Assembly (NCBI GenBank): GCA_937973575.1
Contig: CALJKH010000224.1
Coordinates: 1 to 23,819 of the forward strand
Origin: an uncultured Solirubrobacterales bacterium
GTDB lineage: Bacteria > Actinomycetota > Thermoleophilia > Solirubrobacterales > Solirubrobacteraceae
Reading direction: 5' to 3'
Length of the DNA stretch: 23,819 nt
The position numbers were made by a program, and so were the translations under genes. This document shows positions 7,000 through 15,517 of the stretch, piece by piece. The notes under the pieces were generated by a model, which was given only the letters and a program-made list of their open reading frames with translations, made no database searches and had not been told where the DNA came from. Every line of letters starts with the position of its first letter. The first letter of the stretch is position 1.

Positions 7000-9900
7000 A
7001 GCCGCCGTAGACGCGGACTGTTGTTGAGTCCGTCGCCCGCGGGTTACCAGTCGCTCGTGCAGCCGACGAGGCTGTGCCTGAGCCAGATGCACTTGCAATC
7101 ACGCTGATCGAATACGACTTGGTCGCGCCTGCGTTCAAGGTCCCAACACGCCAGCAGACTCGGTTACCGGAGCGGATGCCGCTTGACGACTGGTAGGACA
7201 CATTGCCTGGCAGGGTCGCGCACAGGGTCGTGTTACGCGCAGCCGAACGACCAGCAGTAACGCTGACCTTCAAGTTGAAGATTGAGCCGACTGGCTTGGC
7301 TGTACGAGGGCCAACAATGCGGGTTGAGATCCCATTGCTTGCCGGGCTCGCAACGACGATTGGCACGATGTCCGAGGCCTCCGCGGACTGCCCGGGCATC
7401 GCTGACGTAGCGCTGGCGACATTCTTCAAGTTGTGGGTGCCAGTGAGGTTGCTGTCTGCCTTGGCGTTAATTGCTAAGGACTGGCTTGACCCAGCAGTGA
7501 GCAGCCCAACGATGCAGCTGATCCTCTGCCCAGCCGCAGTGCATCCGGAAGGAAGCGGATCGACAGGTGAAAGCCCTTTCGGCAGGTCATCAACCACGGT
7601 GACTCCGAGAGCCTTGGTGGGGCCGTAATTGGTCACCACAAGATTGAACGTGCCAGTTCCACCTGGCGACATTGAAGTTGGCCCAGTCTTTGTGAGGCCA
7701 AGGTCCGCCCACGGAGAAACCGTCACCGTGTAACAAGAATCGTTATTGCTTTGGTCAGTGTCGCGGACCAGCGTTGTTGCCGTAGCGCAGTTCTCGAGAG
7801 GGCCGCGGGCATCGTCATCGATCTTGGCGACGATCGTGACAGTGATCTGCTTCTTGCCTGAGCCGGACGCAGGCTGCAGCGGCCCGGGAATGCTCGCGCA
7901 GTTGACGCCGCGTGTGCCAACCAATGTGCAAGAGCCTGAGTTGCTCTGGTCGTCGCTCCAAGTAGCTGCCATAGCCGTCATTCCAACTGGCACCAAGTCG
8001 GTCACCTGAACGTCTGGGCCTGCAGCGCTCGGGCCATTGTTGGTCACAACGACCGTGTAGTCAATGGCGCCTCCCGGGTCACCAAGGGGGGAGGACCCTG
8101 ACTTGACAACTACGAGGTCAGATACAGGCAGGATGTTGACAGTGTCCGTTGAGGTGGCCGGCCCACCGGTCCAGTTGTCAGCAGAGCTGGTGCCCGTCAC
8201 ATCAAAAGCCGAGATTGTCGTGTTTGGTGATGGGCGGAAGTTGAGAGTGATCCTCACAGTTACGCCAGCTCTTAGATCAGCCTTGGCGCACTCAACCTTG
8301 TAGTGCCCACTGACAGTCACAGAAGCTGTGCAATCTGCGGCTGTCACTGAGCCGTCGCTTGAGGTGACCGTGAAGCCGGTTGCCGGAACCTCATCCTCGG
8401 TCACGCTTGACTCCATCACCATGGTCGCGTTGATTGCAGCGGAAGGTCCGTTGTTCGTGAATGCACCCATCACGCCAACCGCATCACCGGGATAGACATC
8501 CGGCTTCTGGGCGGTGACGGCTACTGGAACAACTGACACACCTGCATCCACAAGCCTCGCGACGGTGGACGTGTCGTTCGTTGGGTCGCCGTCAAGCGGC
8601 GTGGTGACGGTGGCTGTGTTGCTTACAGTCGAGCCCGAAGGATTAGTGAGGCTTGCGACTGAGATCGTGATGTTGTCGTAGCTGGCACCAGCAGCAAGCG
8701 CATCCGAGCGAGTGCATGACACATGGCCGGAGACGATTGGCGCGCAAGTCCAGTTAGGAGCAGTGATCGTTGGTGAGTTCTGGAACGCGGCGGGAAGATC
8801 GTCAAGCACTGTCGTTGTGCCGGACGTTGCTGAGGTACCAATGTTCTTGACTGCAATTCGGTAGGAAGCGGCGAGGCCGTTTGCGAAGTGCGATGAGCTG
8901 ATTGTCTTTGTAATCGCAGCGTCTGGAACTCGCACTGCGATATCCGCCTTCGGGCTGTGCGCCTCGACTGGAGTTCCCAGAGTCTGGGCCGTGTAGTCAA
9001 TCGTTGCGGTGTTGCTGATGATCCCGCCACCTGGGGGAATGTCTGTGACCTTGACCTTGAACTTGATCGTGTGCTTCTCCCCAGGCGCGATCAGGCCACC
9101 CAACTCTGATGTCCAGTTAGAACCAAGGCGAATCGCGAGTGACCCAGTGCCGCCCGCAGCTGCAGCCCGACCACCTGAGTCAGGCACTGAGGCGCCGTCA
9201 TAAGTGACTGATCCGGGGACAAAGGTTGTCCCGGGCGGCATTGATTGCTCGATCAGGTCCGACGCGACAGCGCCGTCGCCGCCGGTGTTCTCCAGAGTCA
9301 AGGTGTACTCAAGCTCGTCGTTTACGCGGACCTCGCCCACGTTGAGGTTTTTGACCGTCTTGTTGACGACAAGGTTGGGGGCATAGAGCTCTGTTGCGAA
9401 GGTGGCAACAAGCGGTTGGTATGCCTCACCGCTGCTCTTGGCGCGAATCACAGCTGAGGTCGCGTTGTTGCCGAGTATTCCGTCTGCAGCAATGATCTTC
9501 GCGTCGAAGCCAAACTGATTGCCTTGGTTGGGGTTGCGCCCCGGCGTGGCCGCACCCTTGTAGGAGATCCAAGCGTTGAAGAAGTTCATCGGTGGCGTGA
9601 CAGCGTCGGAAAGCACTGTGTCGTTGAGCTGCGCGTAGTCACCGGTGATTCCCCGGTCGCCCTCGAACGCGATCATGCCGACATCACTCTTGACTGACCC
9701 AGTTGCCGGGGTGCGGAAGCCGGAAATCGGGATCGAGATCATGCTCGATGTACCAACAGTCCGCTGGCCGTCGAAGACGCTCAAGTCACGAAGTGGCTCG
9801 CCCGGAGCTTGGTAGGCAACTACGAGTGACCAGCCGGCACCAGTGCCCTTCACTCCTGACCGAGTTGGAATGCCGCCAAGCATGTAGTTACCGGCGCCCA

Positions 9901-10429
9901 TCCGCTGAATCTCGGTTGTCACATTGAGGAAGCAGTCGTAGCCGTAGTCAACGCTTGGTGCAGCGTCGTAGACGGTCGCAGTCACATCCTTGTAGACGCC
10001 ATCCGGCCCCATGAACTTGGCGGCCTTGGCCTGCGCCTCAGTCATACGCGTTGGAGCACTTGAAGTCCAGTAGAGGCCGGCCCAAATCACCTCAGCGCCG
10101 TCTGGGAGCGACAGCCTGGCCGCGGAGGAAACTGCCGTGGACGGGTCTGAGTCCACGTCGAGGTTGGTCATGATCCAGTTGTTGTTGTTCAGTGAGGAGT
10201 TATTGACCGTGCCAATCGAAAGGTTGTCCCGCGACGCTGCACAACCGGATTGCGAGGGCTCGCAAGTCATCAGTGTGTTTGACGCCATCACGATGTTGCC
10301 CGGCGCCTGAGTGCTGAAGCGGGTGCTGAAGTCCCTGTCGGCACTTGCAGCCGGGGCGAGAGCGAGCAGGCCGAATATGACTGCGGCAGCAGCCACCCAG
10401 TTGGGGCGAATCACTCTTACGAAGGCCAT
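6989..10429 (-). CDS. Large secreted DUF11-repeat surface protein
   Basis: This 1146-residue protein has a Sec signal peptide ending PAASA (cleavage near residue 30). An N-terminal globular domain (about 31-350) contains VIWAGLYW and several cysteines. Six DUF11/isopeptide-like beta-sandwich repeats follow at roughly 352-500, 503-628, 630-768, 771-905, 907-1025 and 1028-1142. The repeats carry VVVTNNGPS-type and SDLVVVKSG/ADLGLTKTG motifs. DUF11 repeats are common in extracellular stalk or adhesin proteins. There is no LPxTG, terminal membrane helix or other known anchor; the chain ends GGFTG. I use ATG 10429 because it heads the signal peptide; GAGG lies only two bases upstream, which is short. 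An upstream TTG at 10504 has no support. It is secreted or surface-bound, of unknown partner. Confidence 0.88.
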   Translation of the reverse strand: MAFVRVIRPNWVAAAAVIFGLLALAPAASADRDFSTRFSTQAPGNIVMASNTLMTCEPSQSGCAASRDNLSIGTVNNSSLNNNNWIMTNLDVDSDPSTAVSSAARLSLPDGAEVIWAGLYWTSSAPTRMTEAQAKAAKFMGPDGVYKDVTATVYDAAPSVDYGYDCFLNVTTEIQRMGAGNYMLGGIPTRSGVKGTGAGWSLVVAYQAPGEPLRDLSVFDGQRTVGTSSMISIPISGFRTPATGSVKSDVGMIAFEGDRGITGDYAQLNDTVLSDAVTPPMNFFNAWISYKGAATPGRNPNQGNQFGFDAKIIAADGILGNNATSAVIRAKSSGEAYQPLVATFATELYAPNLVVNKTVKNLNVGEVRVNDELEYTLTLENTGGDGAVASDLIEQSMPPGTTFVPGSVTYDGASVPDSGGRAAAAGGTGSLAIRLGSNWTSELGGLIAPGEKHTIKFKVKVTDIPPGGGIISNTATIDYTAQTLGTPVEAHSPKADIAVRVPDAAITKTISSSHFANGLAASYRIAVKNIGTSATSGTTTVLDDLPAAFQNSPTITAPNWTCAPIVSGHVSCTRSDALAAGASYDNITISVASLTNPSGSTVSNTATVTTPLDGDPTNDTSTVARLVDAGVSVVPVAVTAQKPDVYPGDAVGVMGAFTNNGPSAAINATMVMESSVTEDEVPATGFTVTSSDGSVTAADCTASVTVSGHYKVECAKADLRAGVTVRITLNFRPSPNTTISAFDVTGTSSADNWTGGPATSTDTVNILPVSDLVVVKSGSSPLGDPGGAIDYTVVVTNNGPSAAGPDVQVTDLVPVGMTAMAATWSDDQSNSGSCTLVGTRGVNCASIPGPLQPASGSGKKQITVTIVAKIDDDARGPLENCATATTLVRDTDQSNNDSCYTVTVSPWADLGLTKTGPTSMSPGGTGTFNLVVTNYGPTKALGVTVVDDLPKGLSPVDPLPSGCTAAGQRISCIVGLLTAGSSQSLAINAKADSNLTGTHNLKNVASATSAMPGQSAEASDIVPIVVASPASNGISTRIVGPRTAKPVGSIFNLKVSVTAGRSAARNTTLCATLPGNVSYQSSSGIRSGNRVCWRVGTLNAGATKSYSISVIASASGSGTASSAARATGNPRATDSTTVRVYGGFTG

Positions 10430-10503
10430 GACCTCAAGAGATTCAACACGGCCGCGGCAATTCACGCAACCACGTACAGGCCCGCTGCCGTAATGATTGA
10501 GCA

Positions 10504-11772
10504 ATGGACGACATGTTCGAAAAGAGAGTGATCGTTATCGGCGCTGGCCTTGCTGGCCTCGCGGCAGCCAAAGCGCTGACAAGTGCGGGCATAAAGATCA
10601 TGGTCCTAGAGGCCAACAGCCACGCTGGTGGTCGCGTCTGGACAGATGAGGTTGACGGCTTCCTGATCGACCGCGGCTTCCAAGTTGTCCTCGACTCCTA
10701 CGAGGAGATGCACCGCCAGTTCGACATGAACTCGCTTCGCCTCTACGCCTTTGAGTCCGGTGCGCTGATCCGCACGGGCGGCGATTTTGTCCGGCTCAGC
10801 GACCCTCTTCGCAAGCCCACATCCGCCTTTGGAATGCTCACCGGCGGCCTTGTCAGGCCTAAGGATGTGCCCGCCACCTTGCGCATCCTGCGTGACGCAC
10901 GGGCAGCAGCATCAGGCAATCCGATCGGCCGCGAGACGACGACTCTCGCCGCACTGCAAGCAGCCGGCGTAAGCGAGCAGATGCTCACCGCGTTCTGGAA
11001 GCCTTTCCTCTCCGGGATCACGCTTGAGTCAAACCTCTCAACCAGCAACCGCTTTCTTGAGTTCCTGATTGACCACTTCTCGCGCGGTCAGGCAACAGTC
11101 CCGGGTGACGGAATGCGGATGCTCCCCCAGACCTTGGTTGGGGACCTGCCAGCTGGCGCAGTACACCTCAACACGAAGGTCAACAAGATTGAAAAGCGCC
11201 GGGTGAACATCAAGGGCGTGGGTTGGGTTGAGGCCGACGCGATCGTTGTTGCCACTGACGCACGCGGCACCTCGAAGCTCCTTGATGACCTTGAGACCCC
11301 GAAGTGGAGCAGCGTTGGGCAGATCGCTTGGGCAGCAGCCGGCGAAGGCCCAACAACTGAACCTGTCTTGATGCTGAACGGTGAAGGATCTGGAGTTGTA
11401 AACAATGTCCAGGTGATGTCAGCTGTTGCCCCAGGCTACGCCCCAACCGGCGCCTCGCTGATCACAGCTTCGATCCTTGAGGAGCACCTTGGGCTTGACG
11501 ACGAACAGCTTGACCAACAGGCCCGCGCACAACTGGGCCAGTGGTTTGGAGCGGAGGTAAATGATTGGCACACCCTCCGCATCAACCGAATCAAGCGCGC
11601 ATTGCCTCGCCAAGATGTCGGGTCGCTCAACCCGATGGAACGTGACCCTCGCCTGAAGAAGTGGCTGTGGGTTGCAGGTGACTGGCGTGCAACCTCGTCT
11701 ATTGACGGTGCACTTGCCAGCGGCCGCCACGCAGGCGAGCAGCTTGCCGCCGAGCTGAACTCCAAGGACTGA
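10504..11772 (+). CDS. FAD-dependent oxidoreductase (flavin amine oxidase / phytoene desaturase-like)
   Basis: This 422-residue protein has an N-terminal Rossmann dinucleotide site GAGLAG (13-18), an acidic residue ending beta-2 (Glu36), then AGGRVWT (41-47), which is characteristic of the amine oxidase/protoporphyrinogen oxidase/carotenoid desaturase superfamily. The C-terminal FAD motif is VAGDWRATSSIDGALASG, near residues 391-408. There is no signal peptide. ATG 10504 and ATG 10513 are both possible starts; neither has a strong ribosome site. The gene is followed after three bases by the MOSC gene, so they are probably cotranscribed. Substrate cannot be deduced. No carotenoid synthesis genes are nearby to favour a desaturase role. 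Confidence 0.85.
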   Translation: MDDMFEKRVIVIGAGLAGLAAAKALTSAGIKIMVLEANSHAGGRVWTDEVDGFLIDRGFQVVLDSYEEMHRQFDMNSLRLYAFESGALIRTGGDFVRLSDPLRKPTSAFGMLTGGLVRPKDVPATLRILRDARAAASGNPIGRETTTLAALQAAGVSEQMLTAFWKPFLSGITLESNLSTSNRFLEFLIDHFSRGQATVPGDGMRMLPQTLVGDLPAGAVHLNTKVNKIEKRRVNIKGVGWVEADAIVVATDARGTSKLLDDLETPKWSSVGQIAWAAAGEGPTTEPVLMLNGEGSGVVNNVQVMSAVAPGYAPTGASLITASILEEHLGLDDEQLDQQARAQLGQWFGAEVNDWHTLRINRIKRALPRQDVGSLNPMERDPRLKKWLWVAGDWRATSSIDGALASGRHAGEQLAAELNSKD

Positions 11773-11775
11773 GCC

Positions 11776-12225
11776 GTGGCCGGCAAGGTTGAACTCGTCA
11801 CCGTTCGCCCTTCAACTGAGGACGACCCCGTAATTGTTGAGAGCGCAGAGGCAGTGGCTGGCCGTGGCCTCAAAGGCGACCACTACGCAAGCCGCAGCCA
11901 CGGCAAGAGTGGCCGCCGCGCGCTGACTCTGATCGAGCGTGAGGCTTACTCCCACCTTGAGGCGGAGGGACTCGGCGTTGATGAGCCGCTGCTCCGCCGG
12001 AACTTGATCGTTACTGGAATTGACCTGAACGAGTTGGTCGGCAAAGAGTTCACAGTTGGCGAGGTGCGCTGCCGCGGCACGGAACTTTGCGACCCTTGCC
12101 GCCAGATTGAGCAGCAGACACACCAAGGTGTGTTGAAGGCGTTGGTGCTCCGCGGTGGACTCTGCGCTGAGATTTTGAGCGACGGCGTCATTCGCGCCGG
12201 CGACGAAGTTCGTCCGCTCAGCTAA
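11776..12225 (+). CDS. MOSC domain-containing protein
   Basis: This 149-residue protein corresponds to a stand-alone MOSC domain. It has GRGLKGDHY near 29-37, a basic middle, the conserved cysteine region ELCDPC (103-108), and LRGGLCAEIL (125-134) followed by AGDEV. MOSC domains bind molybdenum cofactor or carry sulfur; the conserved cysteine is the expected functional residue, and here a second cysteine (Cys108) sits three residues on. The GTG start at 11776 has AAGGA seven bases upstream, inside the end of the flavoprotein gene. Cotranscription with the flavin oxidoreductase is likely from the three-base gap, but a joint pathway is not evident. Confidence 0.85.
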   Translation: MAGKVELVTVRPSTEDDPVIVESAEAVAGRGLKGDHYASRSHGKSGRRALTLIEREAYSHLEAEGLGVDEPLLRRNLIVTGIDLNELVGKEFTVGEVRCRGTELCDPCRQIEQQTHQGVLKALVLRGGLCAEILSDGVIRAGDEVRPLS

Positions 12226-12234
12226 AGCCGCTAG

Positions 12235-12585
12235 CTAAAGCTCAAAGTCGCGCCCGCATTGGCGACAGACAGTCGCCCCGGGCTTAACACGGCTGCGGCA
12301 GTAAGGGCACCAGTAACGCTTGCCAGACAGGCCGCCAAGCATTGAGATCGCAAACCCGAAGAAGAAGATGATGTTGGTGAGAGTGCCGCCCTCAACTCCA
12401 ATGAGTGACATGACGAAGGCGAGGAAGAAGCCAAAGAAGATCGACCCGAACCAGAGTCGCATTGAGCTGAGGTTCTCCCAGTGGATTGTTGGCTTCTTGC
12501 TTGGGTCTGGTTCAGGAGCAGAGAGCCTGAAGCCCCCGTTGCCATTCCCGTTCCCGTTGTCGTCGCCACTGCCGTCGTTCAGCAC
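12235..12585 (-). CDS. Small membrane protein with C-terminal zinc ribbon
   Basis: This 116-residue protein starts at GTG 12585. It has an acidic Asn/Gly-rich N-terminal tract (GDDNGNGNGNGG), two membrane segments at about 43-63 and 69-86, and a cytosolic C-terminal zinc ribbon with Cys93-x2-Cys96 and Cys107-x2-Cys110. The pattern CPYC then CRQCG is a textbook double-knuckle ribbon. Function is unknown; such ribbons on small membrane proteins are often structural or protein-binding. The gene is convergent with the MOSC gene (nine-base gap) and follows the thioredoxin-like gene by 37 bases in the same direction. I see no strong ribosome site. Confidence 0.75.
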   Translation of the reverse strand: MLNDGSGDDNGNGNGNGGFRLSAPEPDPSKKPTIHWENLSSMRLWFGSIFFGFFLAFVMSLIGVEGGTLTNIIFFFGFAISMLGGLSGKRYWCPYCRSRVKPGATVCRQCGRDFEL

Positions 12586-12622
12586 GGCTTGATTCTCTCA
12601 CTAAAACAGGCGTGCAATCAAG

Positions 12623-13204
12623 TCAAGCGAACCAATCAGGTTCGTTGCCCGGCTTCCATTTGATGTTGCAGCCCATTGAGGGAGTCTGCTCCGCGGCCGG
12701 TCCTTCACCAGCGAGGACGCGCTCTACTGCAGCGGTTAGGTCAGCACCGGTGACCTCTTCCCCGTTGCTCGGCCGCGCAGTGTCAAAGCGCCCGCGGTAG
12801 GCAAGCTTGCGATCCCCGTCGAACACGAAGAAGTCTGGTGTGCAGGCAGCGCGATAGGCCTGAGCGACCGACTGGTCTTCGTCAATGAGGTAAGGGAATT
12901 TGTAGCCGCGCAGCTCAATCTCAGCTGCCATCGCCTCAGGTGAGTCGTCTGGGTAGTTGTGGGCGTCATTGGAGTTGATCGCGACGACAGCCACACCGCG
13001 CTCAGCAAACCCATTGCCAACCTCGGCGAGCTTGTCGGCCAGCAGCTTCACGTATGGACAGTGGTTGCAGATGAACGCAACGACAAGCGCTGGCGCCTGC
13101 CCTGCCACTGAGTCAAGCGTGTGGGTATTGCCAGCAGGGTCCGGCAACGCAAATGCTGGAGCTGGAGTCCCGAGGGGCAACATTGTGGATTCGACAGCGA
13201 CCAT
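12623..13204 (-). CDS. Thioredoxin-like / AhpC-TSA family protein (CNHC motif)
   Basis: This 193-residue cytoplasmic thioredoxin-fold protein has an ICNHCPYV motif (Cys46 and Cys49). A CTPDFFVF segment with the conserved cis-proline (Pro123) is preceded by an extra cysteine (Cys121). The C-terminal signature SMGCNIKWKPG (176-186) marks the thioredoxin/redoxin subfamily that carries CNHCPY. These proteins are thought to be thiol oxidoreductases or peroxidases, though substrates are mostly unknown. There is no signal peptide or membrane anchor. The start ATG at 13204 has no ribosome site but sits six bases after a TAACCT -10-like hexamer, suggesting a leaderless transcript. It is divergent from the gene at 13247. 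Confidence 0.88.
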   Translation of the reverse strand: MVAVESTMLPLGTPAPAFALPDPAGNTHTLDSVAGQAPALVVAFICNHCPYVKLLADKLAEVGNGFAERGVAVVAINSNDAHNYPDDSPEAMAAEIELRGYKFPYLIDEDQSVAQAYRAACTPDFFVFDGDRKLAYRGRFDTARPSNGEEVTGADLTAAVERVLAGEGPAAEQTPSMGCNIKWKPGNEPDWFA

Positions 13205-13210
13205 TGTTCG

Positions 13211-13216
13211 AGGTTA
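13211..13216 (-). promoter_or_regulatory. Candidate -10 hexamer (TAACCT) for the thioredoxin-like gene
   Basis: TAACCT fits TAnnnT and ends six bases before ATG 13204, which has no Shine-Dalgarno. A TACCGT on the other strand (13215-13220) overlaps it and could serve the divergent gene at 13247. Neither has a clear -35. Confidence 0.35.
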
Positions 13217-13246
13217 CCGTTGGGGATTGTCAGGAAGTTGATTGCC

Positions 13247-13765
13247 ATGGCGTCGGTACTCCCCATGCGACATGAACTTGACACCGACACACAGGTCAGC
13301 CGCGCTGTTGTCCGCAACGGCAAGCTGACTATCACCCCACGCCCATTCCGCCTGATGGCGAGTAGTGCTCACACCTACGCTGATGCTCTGCGTGACGCTG
13401 GCACAGTGGTGTGCGACCTAGAGCTAGACGGCTATGAGGAAGGCGAGCGCGAACTGACTGTTCGATTCGTTCCCCTTGGGTCTGAGACTCCTGAGGCGCT
13501 TGATGCGATCCGTCAGTGGGCGGTGCTTGCTGGTTGCAGGAGGATCTGGCTTACCGACGAGGTCATTGACCTCTCCGACGGCCTTGTGCCGCACCCTGAT
13601 GATCTGAAGGCAAGCGAGTGCCCGACCTGTGGCGTTGTGCCGGTTGAGCACACGACGGTTGACGACATTGCCCGAGCTAGAACCAGAGGCCTGCGACCCC
13701 GCGTCTGCCCAGTCTGTGCGACCCGTGTACCCGAGCGGCGTACTCAAGCGCGCTCAAGCAGATAA
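13247..13765 (+). CDS. Hypothetical protein with C-terminal four-cysteine zinc-binding motif
   Basis: I do not recognise this 172-residue protein. Its N-terminal two thirds look like a compact alpha/beta domain (about 10-115). The C-terminal part has two CPxC knuckles, Cys125-Pro-Thr-Cys128 and Cys154-Pro-Val-Cys157, spaced 25 residues apart, as in zinc ribbons. The start ATG 13247 has AGGAA about ten bases upstream. Longer in-frame versions reaching back to 13121 would run antisense through the thioredoxin-like gene and are less likely. The last 22 bases overlap the convergent metW gene. Function is unknown; nucleic-acid or protein binding is possible for a ribbon but unsupported. Confidence 0.7.
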   Translation: MASVLPMRHELDTDTQVSRAVVRNGKLTITPRPFRLMASSAHTYADALRDAGTVVCDLELDGYEEGERELTVRFVPLGSETPEALDAIRQWAVLAGCRRIWLTDEVIDLSDGLVPHPDDLKASECPTCGVVPVEHTTVDDIARARTRGLRPRVCPVCATRVPERRTQARSSR

Positions 13766-14346
13766 ACAGCGCCCGCTGCGAACAGATTGGGGCGAAGCTT
13801 GGCCAAGCCTGACGCCCTTCCGTGAGTGTCGTCTAGCTCAATTCGCTCGATCACCCGAAGGCCGCAATGGTCAACGAGCGACTCAAAGTCGGTGAGAGTG
13901 CAGAGGTGAATGTTCGGCGTTGAGAACCAGGGGTTTGGCAGTTCGCGACTGGACGGCATCCGGCCGCGCGTGAGGAGCTCAATCCGCAAACGCCAGTTGC
14001 CAAAGTTTGGAAGCGACACGATCCCGCGTTGGGCGACGCGCCGCATCTCAGTCAGGGCGAGCTCTGGGCGCCTGAGGGCTTGGATTGTCTCCGACAGGAT
14101 TACGAGGTCAACCTCATCGTCATCAACCTCTTCAAGTCCGTGGTCAACATCGCCCTTAACGACTGGCACACCGCGGGCAAGGCAGCCGTAGAAGCCGTCG
14201 TCGCTTAGCTCGACACCCCAGCCGCTGCAATCGCGGTTGGTGATCAGCTCCTCAAGCAGCGCACCATCACCGCAGCCAAGGTCGAGGACTCGCGAATCCT
14301 CGGGCACAAGGCCAGCCACTAGCTCCAAGTCAGGGCGCAACGCCAC
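13744..14346 (-). CDS. metW: MetW, methionine biosynthesis accessory methyltransferase-fold protein
   Basis: This 200-residue protein has the class I methyltransferase glycine motif VLDLGCGDG (20-28) and the MetW-specific segments SETIQALRRPELAL and SLPNFGNWR. In bacteria that carry it, MetW is linked to MetX and is reported to support homoserine acyltransferase activity rather than to have a proven methyl-transfer reaction. The GTG start at 14346 lies two bases after the metX stop, so the pair is coupled. It is the third gene of metY-metX-metW. Its end overlaps the convergent gene by 22 bases. The length is normal for the family. Confidence 0.92.
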   Translation of the reverse strand: MALRPDLELVAGLVPEDSRVLDLGCGDGALLEELITNRDCSGWGVELSDDGFYGCLARGVPVVKGDVDHGLEEVDDDEVDLVILSETIQALRRPELALTEMRRVAQRGIVSLPNFGNWRLRIELLTRGRMPSSRELPNPWFSTPNIHLCTLTDFESLVDHCGLRVIERIELDDTHGRASGLAKLRPNLFAAGAVYLLERA

Positions 14347-14348
14347 GG

Positions 14349-15506
14349 TTACTCGCCGCCTTCCAAACCTTCGAGGAAGGTCTTGACTGTGCGGTGGTAA
14401 TCCTCGCCATCAAGGAGGAATGAGTCATGCCCCCAAGGCGACTCGATCTCACGGAACGAGACGGGCACCCCGGCACGCGCGAGCTGGCGCTGAATCGCCT
14501 GAGAGTGGGACGTGTCGAATCGCCAGTCGGTGTCAAACGAGACGAGTAGGAAGCGTGTCGTCAACTCGCGCATGCGCTCGTAGACCTGTGGCTCTGAGAA
14601 CGGGTCAAACCTGTCCATAAGGCGCGAGAAGTAGAGGTAGGTGTTGGCGTCAAAGCGGTCTAGGAACACGTCGCCTTGGTGGCGCAGGTAGGACTCAACC
14701 TCGAAGTCCACATCGAAGTCGCTCTCAGGCGCATCCGGGTCAGCCTTCGGTGCGTCAGGGTCTTGGCGGCGGCGGCCAAACTTCTGGCGCATTGCCTCCT
14801 CTGACAGGTAAGTGATGTGGGCTGTCATCCGGGCGAGGGCAAGGCCAAGCGCTGGTCCCTTCCCACTCTCGTAAAAGTCACCACCGTTGAAGTCAGGGTC
14901 GCGCATGATCGCCTCACGGGCAACAGCGCTGAAGGCAATGTTCTGCGCTGTAAGGCGCGAGGTACTGCAGACGAGGGCAACTCCACCAATCTCAGTTGGG
15001 TAGTCAAGCGCCCACTGGAGGGCCTGCATTCCGCCCAGTGAGCCACCAACAACAGCGTGCGGCTTCTCAACCCCAAGGTGGGCAAGCAGCTTGCGGTGGA
15101 CTGTGACCAGGTCACGGACTGTGATGGCCGGGAAGCGAAGCCCGTAAGGCTTGCCAGTGCGAGGGTCAATGGACGAAGGCCCAGTCGTGCCTTGGCAACC
15201 ACCGAGCAGGTTGGGGCAAACAACGAAGTACTTATCGGTGTCTACCGGCCTGCCTGGGCCAATGATGTTGTCCCACCACCCGCGCCGCTCTGGGTCACCG
15301 TGGTGGCCGGCAGCGTGCGCGTCGCCAGTCAACGCGTGGCAGATGACGACAACGTTGTCGCGCTCCGGCGAGAGAGTCCCATATGTCTCAAAGGCAACCT
15401 CAACTGGCGCGAGTTCGCGGCCGGACGCAAGAACGAGCGGGTCGCCCTCAGAGAAGAGGACGGCCCGCTGCGTTTCTACCTGGCCGAGGCCTGCGCCTTC
15501 AGCCAT
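14349..15506 (-). CDS. metX: MetX, homoserine O-acyltransferase (acetyltransferase type)
   Basis: This 385-residue alpha/beta-hydrolase catalyses acyl-CoA plus L-homoserine to O-acyl-L-homoserine. It shows NLLGGCQGTTGP, the nucleophile elbow GGSLGGMQ (Ser156), and the acid and base near the C-terminus in SFDTDW (Asp327) and WGHDSF (His360). An acidic insertion near 248-265 carries the repeat DPDAP-KA-DPDAP before the YLRHQG motif. Whether it uses acetyl-CoA or succinyl-CoA cannot be fixed from the name; MetX homologues of both types are known. ATG 15506 is chosen over the adjacent TTG 15509; neither has a clear ribosome site. It lies 11 bases after metY. Confidence 0.93.
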   Translation of the reverse strand: MAEGAGLGQVETQRAVLFSEGDPLVLASGRELAPVEVAFETYGTLSPERDNVVVICHALTGDAHAAGHHGDPERRGWWDNIIGPGRPVDTDKYFVVCPNLLGGCQGTTGPSSIDPRTGKPYGLRFPAITVRDLVTVHRKLLAHLGVEKPHAVVGGSLGGMQALQWALDYPTEIGGVALVCSTSRLTAQNIAFSAVAREAIMRDPDFNGGDFYESGKGPALGLALARMTAHITYLSEEAMRQKFGRRRQDPDAPKADPDAPESDFDVDFEVESYLRHQGDVFLDRFDANTYLYFSRLMDRFDPFSEPQVYERMRELTTRFLLVSFDTDWRFDTSHSQAIQRQLARAGVPVSFREIESPWGHDSFLLDGEDYHRTVKTFLEGLEGGE

Positions 15507-15517
15507 CAACTTGAGGG

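Noticed and set aside
13121..13246. N-terminal extension of the four-cysteine protein
   Set aside because: It would lie antisense within the thioredoxin-like coding region; ATG 13247 has AGGAA at suitable spacing.
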